64,000 nucleotides of DNA from Eikenella longinqua (GTDB lineage Bacteria; Pseudomonadota; Gammaproteobacteria; Burkholderiales; Neisseriaceae), in NCBI RefSeq assembly GCF_001648355.1, contig NZ_LXSL01000032.1:62001-126000 (forward strand), given 5' to 3'. How positions within the stretch are numbered: the stretch's first letter is position 1; every line of letters begins with the position of its first letter. The position numbers were made by a program, and so were the translations under genes. Below the pieces are notes generated by a model, which worked only from the letters and a program-made list of their open reading frames with translations, was not told the origin of the DNA and made no database searches. Positions 32,854 through 41,484 of the stretch are shown piece after piece.

Positions 32854-34528
32854 TAGATTCTATTTTGCAAAAAGTTGTAGAACCTATTTCTGAGAAATTA
32901 ATTAAAACACTTTCAGAAAGATTTAAAGGTTATCTTAAAATTAAAGCTATAGAAAAGTCTGATATTTTGCCATACATTAATCTTCTATCATATACTAAAA
33001 CATTATATGGAAATGATAAACCTATATTAATTTCTGAATTTTATCATGAACCAAGGATTTTAATGCCAAATAAAACAGAAGTAACACATGAAAAATTTAT
33101 AGACTTAATAGCGCAAAAAATATTTTATTACTTGGTCAAATGGGGCAAGGGAAATCTATTTTTTTGAAAAAGCTATCTTTAGATTTAATTTCAGAAGGGA
33201 AGCTTGTATTATTCTATGAATTAAGATTTTTAAAAGAAAATGATGATCTAATAAATAATTTAATTGATTTATTAAAAGATATTACAAAACAAGATGATAT
33301 ATCTAAAGATTTGTTTTTTAAACTATCGGAGACAGATAATATTTATTTGATTTTTGATGGATTTGATGAAATGAGCTATAAAGTATCAGAAACATTTATC
33401 AAAAACTTAAAAAAATTATTGTTATATTCAAAATTTCATATTATTTTATCTTCCAGGCCAGAGTATTATGCTGAATATGCATCAGAGCAACTATATAAAT
33501 TAGAATTAGATAAGTACCAGTTTGAAGACCAAGCGGAATTAATTAAAAAATTAATTACTCAAAAAAATAAAGACTCATTAGAATTTAATTTGGAAGAGAA
33601 TGAAATTGAAATTCAAGAAATTATATCCCAAATAGAAAATAGTGAAACTGAAATTAAAAACTTATTGCAGACGCCTTTAATGGTAATTTTATATATTCTA
33701 AGGCTTCAATCAAAATATACCCCAGCTAAAAATTTAAAAGAATTTTTTACTGATTTATTTCAAGTTGCTTTTACTAGGCATGATATTACAAAAAATAACT
33801 TTCGTAGAGAAAGAAAAAGTTCACTAGGGGATAGTGAGCTTTTAGATATATTTAAATTATTTTGCTTTGATACAAAAGATTACTCTGAATTGACTTTTGA
33901 CAAAACCAGATGTCTATTTCATCTAAAATCAGCCATTAATGACCTAGGCTTGCAAAGTAGAGTTACACCAGATGAAGTTTTTGATGAATACACCAAAGTA
34001 ATTTGCTTTATTGTTAATGCGCATAAAAATGATCAATTTATGTTTTTACATAGAAGTATTCAAGATTTTTATGCTGCACTATATATTTCAGAGCAAGAAG
34101 CCAAAAATAAAGAATATTTTTATTCTAATATCATTGAAAATAGATATGCAGAATTCTATTCTTGCGTATTTTTCTTACAAGAAATTGATAAATTTTCTTT
34201 TATTGAAAATATCGAATTGCCAGTAATAAGAGAATTTCTTGATAGATACAAAAATTCTTGCGACCTTCCTGTTTATAAAAAAATAGAAAATATCTTTAAA
34301 AATAAATTTAAAGTAGGTAACTGGTACGCTACCAATAGGATTAGAAATAGGTTCTTTCCTGATGGTAAAGAATTTTCTGAAACAGATAGTAAAATGGTTG
34401 ATGATGTAATATCTTATTTAGAAAAATATGCTTTAGATTTAGAAAGTGAATTGCAAAATAAACAGAAAGCAAATCGGAAAAGATTTTCTCCAGGTTTAGT
34501 GGTAGATTTTGATTTACATACATTATAA
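32850..34528 (+). pseudogene. NACHT-domain NTPase (bacterial NLR-like), frameshifted at the P-loop
   Basis: Two overlapping frames (32850-33167 and 33140-34528) form one 559-residue protein if one A is added to the A6 run at 33115-33120. The joined frame reads NILLLGQMGQGKSIFLKKL, a complete Walker A (residues 96-103). Then come Walker B IYLIFDGFDEM (DGFDE near 170-174), the NACHT sensor ILSSRPEYY, and FMFLHRSIQDFYAALYIS of the winged-helix/helical region. These are features of NACHT STAND NTPases, a class that includes antiphage bacterial NLR-related proteins. The C-terminal ~180 residues are helical with no family I can name. The gene is strongly AT-rich and has no uptake sequence, so it is foreign. 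Type set as pseudogene, but slippage or phase variation is possible. Confidence 0.82.
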
Positions 34529-34764
34529 AATCGACAGTCTTGAATATAGATACGGCTTCCACATCAATCCAAAGCAAGCTGTAGTCTGCATCCTAAACCA
34601 CCGTGTGTGCGGTACGCACGCACGCGGCTGTCTAGTTTGCAGTTTGCCATCTAAAGCTACCTGAAAGCGTGAGTTTCAACGAAGTTAAAACTCACTTCGT
34701 TCGTTTTCAGGTAGCCTTTTCTTAATTTGGCGGCAGCCGCAGGTTCAAAAAGCAGAAACCGCCG
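34529..34764. other. intergenic region after the NACHT gene
   Basis: The AT-rich composition ends near 34550. CCGTGTGTGCG, GTA, CGCACGCACGCGG at about 34600-34626 is a hairpin that could terminate the NACHT transcript. An uptake sequence pair (34655 and 34705) flanks a GAGTTTCAACGAAGTTAAAAC short repeat. Confidence 0.5.
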
Positions 34765-35802
34765 TTATCCGCCAAACAATGCCGCCTTGCCTTCCGCGCC
34801 GGAAACATCCAGCACTTCGATTCCTGCACCGTCCAGCACGGCCTGCGTCAGCATGGCCACGCCGCCGGATGGGCCGATTTCCAAAATCCACCGCACGCCC
34901 AGCGCAGCCATGCTGCGGCATTCGGCCACCCAGTCCACCGGATCCATCAGGATATTGTGCGCAATGCCGCGCGCCTGTTCCGCGTCCAAACCGCAGGCGG
35001 CCGCCCATTCGGCCACTTGCGCCACGGCGGGCAGCATGGCGGGGTGGTGGAAGCCGACTTCCACGTCCAGCCGCCACAGCAGGTTTTCAGGCGTTTGGCC
35101 GTTTGCGTCTTTCACCGTGTCCGACAACACGCCGCACACGCGCGCCACCGATTCGGGCTTGCCGCTGACGACAAAACCGTCCGCGCTGTTCTGCAAGCCG
35201 ATACACGGGCGGTCTGCCGGATGCGCTTTATCTTCGGGATACAGTTCGTCAATCACGGCGGCAATCTGTCCGCGGCTCACGCCCTGCACCATCACCATCG
35301 GATGATTGCCGTCGTGCAGATACATGCCGGTTTTGCGCCCTTGCAGCGTGGCGGCCGCGCCGACCAGTTCGGCCAAGGCCAGCAATTTGGCGGTGTGCTG
35401 CGGCTCGCGTATCAGATAACGCCCGAGTATGCCCTGCGAATGCCCGATCACGCCGGCTGCCTTGCCGCTGTCCAGCCCGCGCGCTTCCAGCGTGTGCAGA
35501 TTGGCGATTTGCGCAAGGAAAATGCTGGGCGCGCTCACGGCGGCACGCACCAAATCGATGCCGTCCGCGCCGTTTTCCGCCCATTTTATCGGCTCGAAAC
35601 CCTGCGGGCGGGCGGCGGCAAGCTGCTCTGCCACGGGCGCCAGGATTTGGGCGGCGGCGGCGGTGATTTCGTTTGCCTTGCTCCGCGCGCCTTCTGCCAA
35701 AGCCTCGCGCAGGGTGCTGATCCAATCGAAGCCCTGCCCGGAAAAGCAGAGGGCGAAGGGTTGACTGTGCAGTTGTTCAAGTAGGCGTTTTTGTTCAGTC
35801 AT
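34765..35802 (-). CDS. stand-alone acyltransferase domain like the N-terminus of type I fatty acid synthase
   Basis: A 345-residue acyltransferase of the FabD fold. GHSQG (120-124, Ser122 nucleophile), FSGQG near the N-terminus (20-24) and VEVGFHHPAM (active-site region) are present. The flanking segments LREALAEGARSKANEI, RPQGFEPIKW, AAVSAPSIFLAQIANLHTLE and DWVAECRSMAALGVRWILEIG resemble the N-terminal acyltransferase domain of actinobacterial FAS-I as I remember it, not FabD of type II systems. FAS-I is a ~3000-residue enzyme; here the chain stops right after this domain and no other FAS module is nearby. It is either a truncated remnant or an independent transferase. The start follows GGGAG. 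Confidence 0.65.
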   Translation of the reverse strand: MTEQKRLLEQLHSQPFALCFSGQGFDWISTLREALAEGARSKANEITAAAAQILAPVAEQLAAARPQGFEPIKWAENGADGIDLVRAAVSAPSIFLAQIANLHTLEARGLDSGKAAGVIGHSQGILGRYLIREPQHTAKLLALAELVGAAATLQGRKTGMYLHDGNHPMVMVQGVSRGQIAAVIDELYPEDKAHPADRPCIGLQNSADGFVVSGKPESVARVCGVLSDTVKDANGQTPENLLWRLDVEVGFHHPAMLPAVAQVAEWAAACGLDAEQARGIAHNILMDPVDWVAECRSMAALGVRWILEIGPSGGVAMLTQAVLDGAGIEVLDVSGAEGKAALFGG

Positions 35803-36284
35803 GATGTTTGCTCCCGTAAGTGGTGGATTTCAAACGGCTGAAGACCTTTGCAAATTCCCCGCCTTTGGCGCATTTCTGCGCGATGCGCTTCTCAAACGCT
35901 TGACTACCCGCACGGTATGTCTGCGCGTTTGCGATACTATCGCTTTGAACTGCGCTCAAATCCGGGGTTTTGCCAAGGTCTTCTCCTGTGCCGTCCGCAA
36001 GATGCCAATTGGTGCCGGCGAATAAACTGCTTAGAGTGACTATACTGACTGTGGCGGCGGCGGGTGCTGTGTTAGGTCAAAGATTGGGTGCTTTTGGGAG
36101 GCGTGTGGGTGTGATAGAGGCTACCTGAAAACGAGCGCAGTGAGTTTCTGCGCAGCTAAAACGAATGCAGTGAGTTTTTGCGAAGCTAAAACGGGCAAAG
36201 CGGGCTTCTGCCTTGGCGGTTTTAAGGCAGAAGCCCGCTTCGTTGAGGCTGCGCTTTCAGGTAGCCTCACGCTGTGCGGGCGGG
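35803..36284. other. intergenic region, possible degraded sequence
   Basis: About 480 bases. AAGACCTTTGCAAATTCCCC near 35840 recalls sequences common in neisserial intergenic repeats, but I cannot assign it. From 36120 there are three tandem short repeats (TGAGTTTCTGCGCAGCTAAA and variants) between two uptake sequences. A 74-codon open frame here has no support. Confidence 0.5.
36118..36265. repeat. tandem GCGAAGCTAAAACG short repeats bounded by uptake sequences
   Basis: AGGCTACCTGAAAACG, then three units ending GCGCAGCTAAAACG, GCGAAGCTAAAACG and, in changed form, GGCGGTTTTAAGGCAG; then CTTTCAGGTAGCCT. The right half partly reverse-complements the left half, so the whole block can fold back on itself. 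Confidence 0.65.
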
Positions 36285-37577
36285 CTATTCCAGCTCGAAG
36301 CAGCCGACGGTTTCGACGTGGGCGGTTTGCGGGAACATGTTGACGATGCCGGCGCTGCGGAAGCGGTAGCCTTTGCCCACGAGCACGGCGGCGTCGCGGG
36401 CGAAGGTGGCGGGGTTGCAGGACACATAGACGATGCGGCGCGGCAGATAGGGCGGGTGCAGGGCTTGAACGAGGGCGTAGGCGCCGCTGCGGGGCGGGTC
36501 GAGCAGGATTTTGTCGAAGCGGCCCCAGGCGGCGACGGTGTGCCCGGTGGTTTGGAAAAGGTCGGCGCTGTGAAATCGGGTGCGTTCGGCGAGGCGGTTG
36601 AGGCGGGCGTTTTGCGCGGCGCGTTCAGTGAGCGCGGGGGAGCCTTCGATGCCGGTAACGTGTGCGCCGGCGGCGGCGATGGGCAGGCTGAAGTTGCCGA
36701 GGCCGCAGAAGAGGTCGGCAATGCGCTCGCCGGGCCGGGGCTGCAACAGCTGCATGGCGCGGGAAACGAGCAGGGCGTTGGCGGCGGGGTTGACTTGGGT
36801 GAAGTCGCCGGGGCGGTAGGGCAGGGTGAGCTGGTATTCGGGCAGGCTGTAGCTGAGCTGGGGGCTTTCGGGAAGGAGGGGGCGGGCGGGCTGCTGCGGG
36901 GCTTGCAGCCAGATGTGCCAGTGGGCGGGGAGGGCTTGGGCGGCTTGGATGAGCTGGGCGCGGGCGGCTTGGGGCAGGCGCTGGATGTGGAGGGTGAGGG
37001 CGTTGGCGGCGGGGCTGTGGTGCAGCTCGATGGTGCGCACGGGGGCGTGCAGGCGGTTGAGTTGTTGCAGCAGGGTGCGGATGTTGCCCAGCTGGGCGGA
37101 GAGCTGGGGGGCGAGGATGGGGCAGCTGTGGATGTCGATAATGCGGTGGCTGCTGCGGCTTTGGAAGCCGAGGAGGGTTTGGCCTTGGCTGTGGTGGGCG
37201 CTGAGGCGGGCGCGGTGGCGGTAGCCCCAGGCTTGGCCGTAGATGGCGGGGAGGAGGTATTGGGGGCGGACTTTGCCGAGGCGTTGGAGCTGTTCTTCGA
37301 GGATGCGTTGTTTGTAGGCGACTTGCACGCTGCTGTGGGCGTGTTGGAGGGTGCAGCCGCCGCATTGGCTGTAGTGGGGGCAGGCGGGGGCGGTGCGGTA
37401 GGGGGAGGGGGTGAGGATGCGGGTGGCTTGGGCTTCGCTGTGATGTTTTTTGCTGCGGGTGATTTGGTAGGCAACGGTTTCTTGGGGCAGGGCGCCGGTG
37501 ATGAAGGTGGTTTTGCCTTGGATGCGGGCGACGCCGCGGCCTTCGTGGTCGATGTTGTGGATGGTGGCGGTGTTCAT
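36285..37577 (-). CDS. rlmD: 23S rRNA (uracil-C5)-methyltransferase RlmD-type
   Basis: A 430-residue RNA m5U methyltransferase, predicted to modify U1939 of 23S rRNA. An N-terminal TRAM domain (IHNIDHEGRGVARIQGKTTFI) is followed by a 4Fe-4S cysteine set (CPHYSQCGGC plus a later Cys). The SAM-binding ADLFCGLGNFSLPIA, LLDPPRSGAYA and catalytic YVSCNPATFARD motifs are clear. RlmC and TrmA are less likely because of the iron-sulfur cysteines and length. It is transcribed away from yacG's 3' end across an uptake-sequence pair at 37597-37640. Confidence 0.9.
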   Translation of the reverse strand: MNTATIHNIDHEGRGVARIQGKTTFITGALPQETVAYQITRSKKHHSEAQATRILTPSPYRTAPACPHYSQCGGCTLQHAHSSVQVAYKQRILEEQLQRLGKVRPQYLLPAIYGQAWGYRHRARLSAHHSQGQTLLGFQSRSSHRIIDIHSCPILAPQLSAQLGNIRTLLQQLNRLHAPVRTIELHHSPAANALTLHIQRLPQAARAQLIQAAQALPAHWHIWLQAPQQPARPLLPESPQLSYSLPEYQLTLPYRPGDFTQVNPAANALLVSRAMQLLQPRPGERIADLFCGLGNFSLPIAAAGAHVTGIEGSPALTERAAQNARLNRLAERTRFHSADLFQTTGHTVAAWGRFDKILLDPPRSGAYALVQALHPPYLPRRIVYVSCNPATFARDAAVLVGKGYRFRSAGIVNMFPQTAHVETVGCFELE

Positions 37578-37596
37578 GGTGGGGCTAGGGAAGGAT

Positions 37597-37642
37597 GAGG
37601 CTACCTGAAAAATGTGGTGGCAGATTTTTCAGGTAGCCTTTG
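37597..37642. terminator. inverted uptake-sequence pair between yacG and rlmD
   Basis: AGGCTACCTGAAAAAT and ATTTTTCAGGTAGCCT with a 14-base loop, located between the end of yacG and the start of rlmD on the same strand. Confidence 0.7.
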
Positions 37643-37697
37643 GGGGTTGGTTTGGTTTGCTGGAGGCTAAGCTTGCTTTTTCAGGTAGCCTTTGCGC

Positions 37698-37880
37698 CTA
37701 TTCGTGATCGCCGGGGGAGCTGGGGGATTCTTCTTGGCTGGGGATGCGGTAGCTTTCGTCGGCCCAGGTGCCGAGGTCGATCATTTTGCAACGTTGGCTG
37801 CAAAAGGGGCGGTGGGGGCTGGCTTCGCTCCATTCTACTGGGCGGCGGCAGGTGGGGCAGGGTACGGTGGGGGTGCTCAT
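37698..37880 (-). CDS. yacG: DNA gyrase inhibitor YacG
   Basis: A 60-residue zinc-ribbon protein that in E. coli binds and inhibits DNA gyrase. The four cysteines of CPTC and FCSQRC are present, and RPFCSQRCKMIDLGTWADE is the family signature. The ATG at 37880 overlaps the stop of zapD by four bases, so it is chosen over the longer frame. It ends the pilus-motor to yacG operon. Confidence 0.92.
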   Translation of the reverse strand: MSTPTVPCPTCRRPVEWSEASPHRPFCSQRCKMIDLGTWADESYRIPSQEESPSSPGDHE

Positions 37881-38653
37881 GGTTTGTCGGTGATGGGGTC
37901 GAAGCTGCACATTTTGAGGGTGAAGGGGATGTTTTCTTCGAGCTGTTTGCCGCGGGGGCTTTCTTGGGTGGCTTGGGTGAAGCGGATGTGGGTGAAGTAT
38001 TTGTTGGCGGAAATTTCAGGCAGGGTTTGGCAGGATTGGGCAACATCGACGACGAGCATGTGGATGTTGTTGCCGAGCTTGGCGTTTTGGTAGTTGCCGA
38101 GCACGGCGCAGCAGTTGAGGCTGTAGCTGTTGCGGCGCAGGATGCGCAGGAGCAGGCTGATGGCTTCGCTGGTGGGGGTGAGGGAGCGGATCCAGCAGTT
38201 GAGGTCGGCGAGGCGCTGCTCGTGGGGCAGTTGCAGCCAGTAGTGGTAGGAGGGGAGGTCGAAGGGGCTGGTGCCGCCGGATACGAGCATGCGCTGCTTC
38301 ACGCCCATGAGCCATTCGTTTTCGCGCAGGTGTTGGCCGAATTTCTGCTGTACTTCTTGTAGGTTTTGGGTGGCTTGGTAGAGGGCTTCTTGCTCGGGGG
38401 TGGCGTCGTATTGTTCGCGTTCGGATTGGGAAATCTGCTGGCGCTGGCGTTCGAGCTCTTGCAGGATGTCGAGCTTGAGCTCGGCGCGGGCGGCGCAATC
38501 CATGATTTCAAACAGGGTGCCGAGGGCGGCGTGGTGCGCCCAGGCGGATTGTTGGTCGCGGGTGGTGTAGAAGCGGGAGAAGAGGTGCTCGAGGCGCAGG
38601 AAGTTGCGCACGCGTTCGGAGAGGGGGTGCTCGAAGGTGATGAGGTCGGACAT
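37877..38653 (-). CDS. zapD: cell division protein ZapD
   Basis: ZapD (YacF) bundles FtsZ filaments at midcell. The 258-residue protein starts with ITFEHPLSERVRNFLRLEHLF, the family signature, and continues with RRNSYSLNCCAVLGNYQ and IPFTLKMCSFD near the end. It sits between coaE and yacG, the conserved proteobacterial order, overlapping yacG by four bases. Confidence 0.94.
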   Translation of the reverse strand: MSDLITFEHPLSERVRNFLRLEHLFSRFYTTRDQQSAWAHHAALGTLFEIMDCAARAELKLDILQELERQRQQISQSEREQYDATPEQEALYQATQNLQEVQQKFGQHLRENEWLMGVKQRMLVSGGTSPFDLPSYHYWLQLPHEQRLADLNCWIRSLTPTSEAISLLLRILRRNSYSLNCCAVLGNYQNAKLGNNIHMLVVDVAQSCQTLPEISANKYFTHIRFTQATQESPRGKQLEENIPFTLKMCSFDPITDKP

Positions 38654-38656
38654 GGT

Positions 38657-39262
38657 TCAGCTTCCGAAAAGGTGTTGGTAGATAAGGTGCTGGCGCGCCA
38701 CGGCAGCGCTGAGCTCGGGCAGGCCGGCTTCGTTGCAGATGATGTCGTCGGCAATGCGGCGCCGCGCCTGGCGGCTGGCTTGGGCGGCCAGAATGCCGGC
38801 AATCATATCACGGGAGAGGCCGCTGCGTTCGGTAGTGCGGCGGATTTGCGTTTCTTCACTGCAATCGATGAGGAGGATGCGCTGCACAAGGCTTTGGAAA
38901 ACAGGTTGTTCGGCAAGTAGGGGGATTTCGATGATGCCGTAGGCGGCTTGGGGGAATTGCTGCTGGCGGGCGCGGATGTCGGCGAGAATCAGCGGGTGGA
39001 GGATGCTTTCGAGCCGGGCTTTGGCTTGAGGGGATTGGAATACGAGCTGGCGCAGGTCGGCGCGTTTGAGGCTACCTGAAAAATCGAACAGGCTGCTGCC
39101 GAAGGCATCACGGATGGCGGGAAGGGCGCCGCCGCCGTCTGCGGTGAGGGCTCGGGAAACGGCATCGGCATCAATCAGCGGCACGCCGTGTTGGGCAAAC
39201 AGGCGGGCGGCGGTGGATTTGCCGCTGCCGATGCCGCCGGTGAGGCCGACCCAGGCGGTCAT
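38657..39262 (-). CDS. coaE: dephospho-CoA kinase
   Basis: CoaE performs the last step of coenzyme A synthesis. The 201-residue protein has the P-loop GLTGGIGSGKSTAARLF, DADAVSR and IIEIPLLAE. The start at 39262 directly follows pilD's stop codon. An uptake sequence in the gene encodes FSGSLKR near residue 63. It is in the pilD-coaE-zapD-yacG operon. Confidence 0.95.
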   Translation of the reverse strand: MTAWVGLTGGIGSGKSTAARLFAQHGVPLIDADAVSRALTADGGGALPAIRDAFGSSLFDFSGSLKRADLRQLVFQSPQAKARLESILHPLILADIRARQQQFPQAAYGIIEIPLLAEQPVFQSLVQRILLIDCSEETQIRRTTERSGLSRDMIAGILAAQASRQARRRIADDIICNEAGLPELSAAVARQHLIYQHLFGS

Positions 39263-39263
39263 G

Positions 39264-40121
39264 TTAGATAAACCCGGATTTTTGCAGCCACCAATGAATG
39301 CCTTGCAAGATATACTCGTTGGCGGCAAAAACCAGCCAGCCGGCAATGGCCAACGCGGGGCCGAAGGCGATGGGCTGGCCTTTGGCGGCACGCATCACCA
39401 GCGCGGCCACCAGCCCCACCAGCGCGGCCACGAATACGATCACAGGCAGGGTGCTCACGCCGAGCCAGGCACCGAGCGCGGCCAAGAGTTTGAAATCGCC
39501 GTAGCCCATGCCTTCTTTGCCGGTGATGAGTTTGAACAGGTGGAACAGTAGCCACAGGCTCAGGTAGCCGACCACCGTGCCGAGCAGAGCCGAGGGCAGG
39601 GGCACGAAGCCGACCTGCCAGTTGAACAACAGGCCGAGCCAAACCAGGGGCAGGGTGAGCTGGTCGGGCAGCAGTTGGGTATCGGCGTCGATAAAGGTGA
39701 GCGCCACCAGAATGGCAGTGAACACGAGGCCGCCGAGGGTGAGATAGGTGTCGCCGTAGCGCCATGCAACGATGCCGAACAGGATGCCAGTGAGCAGCTC
39801 GACGGCGGGATAGCGCCAACCGATGGGGGTGTGGCAGCTGTGGCAGCGGCCGCGCAACAAGAGGAAGCTGATAATGGGGATGTTTTGCCACGGTTTCACC
39901 GGACTGCCGCATTGGGGGCAGCGCGAGGGCGGCGTGCTGAGGTTGAACGGCTTTTGGTCTTCTTCATCCAGCGGCAGATTGAGATGCTGTTTGGCGGCGA
40001 CTTGCCATTGTTTTTCCAGCATTACCGGTAGGCGGTAAATCACCACGTTGAGAAAACTGCCTACCAGTAGCCCGAGCAGGGCGGCAAAGGGGATATACAG
40101 GCTGGGTTCGAGATTGGTCAT
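39264..40121 (-). CDS. pilD: prepilin peptidase PilD
   Basis: PilD cleaves prepilin leaders and N-methylates the new first residue. The 285-residue inner-membrane protein has the zinc cysteines CPQC and CHSC in its cytoplasmic loop, the first catalytic aspartate in FIDADTQLLPD and the second in GMGYGDFKLLA, and eight predicted helices. It should process the pilins at 0.3-1.3 kb and 25.8-26.9 kb. The start follows CCCATCCCTATGACC. Confidence 0.95.
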   Translation of the reverse strand: MTNLEPSLYIPFAALLGLLVGSFLNVVIYRLPVMLEKQWQVAAKQHLNLPLDEEDQKPFNLSTPPSRCPQCGSPVKPWQNIPIISFLLLRGRCHSCHTPIGWRYPAVELLTGILFGIVAWRYGDTYLTLGGLVFTAILVALTFIDADTQLLPDQLTLPLVWLGLLFNWQVGFVPLPSALLGTVVGYLSLWLLFHLFKLITGKEGMGYGDFKLLAALGAWLGVSTLPVIVFVAALVGLVAALVMRAAKGQPIAFGPALAIAGWLVFAANEYILQGIHWWLQKSGFI

Positions 40122-40138
40122 AGGGATGGGAGAGTGTG

Positions 40139-40178
40139 TTTTCAGGTAGCCTGCCGAGGGAAGGCTACCTGAAAACCG
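40139..40178 (-). terminator. inverted uptake-sequence pair between pilC and pilD
   Basis: TTTTCAGGTAGCCT and AGGCTACCTGAAAA with a 10-base loop. It may partly separate expression of the pilus motor genes from pilD. Confidence 0.6.
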
Positions 40179-40215
40179 TTTGACGATTGATATAAAGATG
40201 CTTCAGCGATGAATA

Positions 40216-41448
40216 CTAGCCGACTACGTTACCCAAGTTGAAGAGCGGCAGGTACATGGAAACCAGAATCACGCCGATGATGCTGCCCAATACCACCATG
40301 ATGATGGGTTCCATCAAAGAGGACAAGGTCGCAACTGCTGCATCTACTTCTTCTTCATAGAATTCAGCTGCTTTGTTCAACATGTCGTCCAGTGCGCCGG
40401 ATTCTTCACCAATAGAAGTCATTTGCAGAACCATATTGGGGAATAGGTTTGTGGAGTTCATGGCGCTGGTTAGCGAGGTACCTTGATTAACTTGGTTGCG
40501 GATGCTGCGGGTGGCTTCCTCATAGATAATGTTGCCTGAAGCACCGCCCACAGAATCAAGTGCTTCCACCAAGGGAACGCCAGCTGTAAACAGGGTGGCG
40601 GTAGTACGCGCCCAGCGGGCAATGGTACCTTTTTCTACAATATTGCCGAAAACAGGAAGTTTCAATAGCATGCCGTCTACTCGTTTTTGTAAATCCGGAG
40701 AGCGTTTATGCCACTGGATAAAGCCAGCTACCGCTCCGACCATACCGATAATGACCAACCAGCCCCAAGACACCATAAAATCCGAAATGCCCATCATGAA
40801 TTGCGTGAGCGCAGGCATAGGGGCGTTCATGCCGTCGTATACCTTTTTAAACTCAGGCAATACGAACATCATCATAATCATAACCAGCACAATAGCTACC
40901 ACAACTACTGCGATCGGGTAAGTCAGGGCACTCTTAATTTTTTTCTTAATAGCAAGGGTTTTTTCTTTATAGACGGCTAGCTTATCCAATAAGTTTTCCA
41001 GCACACCGCCAGCCTCACCCGCATCCACCAAGTTGCAATAAAAATCATCGAAATACTTGGGATGCTTGCGGAAAGCATTGGCCATGGAAGTACCTTGCTC
41101 AATGTCGTTACGCACTTCCATCAAAAGTTTAGTCATGGAGGCGTTTGAATGGCCTTTCGCCACAATATCAAATGCTTGCATCACCGGCAAGCCGGCTTTC
41201 ATCATGGTGGCCAGCTGGCGGGTAAATACGGTAATGTCAGCTTGAGTGATTTTTTTCTCACGAACTTTTTTCTTTTTGCTTAAGCTGATGACTTTAATTC
41301 GGCGACGAGCCAGTTTGGCACGGGCGTCTTGTTCGTCTTTGGCCACAACTTCGCCGCGCACCATCTGCTCGGTTTCCATGTGACGGCCTTCAAACTCAAA
41401 ACTCAGTCCGGTTTGCTTTTTTGTGGATTTGGTATTTTTTACAGCCAT
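40216..41448 (-). CDS. pilC: type IV pilus inner-membrane platform protein
   Basis: The polytopic platform protein that couples the assembly ATPase to pilin subunits; called PilG in Neisseria and PilC in Pseudomonas. The 410-residue length is normal. Two T2SSF domains are present: FTRQLATMMKAGLPVMQAFDI and WARTTATLFTAGVPLVEALDS at their starts, with VDAGEAGGVLENLLDKLA and SIGEESGALDDMLNKAAEF. Three long helices lie near 190, 240 and 380. It is between pilB and pilD. Confidence 0.95.
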   Translation of the reverse strand: MAVKNTKSTKKQTGLSFEFEGRHMETEQMVRGEVVAKDEQDARAKLARRRIKVISLSKKKKVREKKITQADITVFTRQLATMMKAGLPVMQAFDIVAKGHSNASMTKLLMEVRNDIEQGTSMANAFRKHPKYFDDFYCNLVDAGEAGGVLENLLDKLAVYKEKTLAIKKKIKSALTYPIAVVVVAIVLVMIMMMFVLPEFKKVYDGMNAPMPALTQFMMGISDFMVSWGWLVIIGMVGAVAGFIQWHKRSPDLQKRVDGMLLKLPVFGNIVEKGTIARWARTTATLFTAGVPLVEALDSVGGASGNIIYEEATRSIRNQVNQGTSLTSAMNSTNLFPNMVLQMTSIGEESGALDDMLNKAAEFYEEEVDAAVATLSSLMEPIIMVVLGSIIGVILVSMYLPLFNLGNVVG

Positions 41449-41484
41449 GATGATTCCCTTTTGAATTAAAACTGATTTTTAGGT

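Noticed and set aside
35801..36025. 74-codon plus-strand open frame
   Set aside because: It overlaps the start of the acyltransferase gene and has no coding signature.
36213..37598. 461-codon open frame on the plus strand
   Set aside because: Antisense shadow of rlmD with low-complexity Gly/Ala/Val composition.
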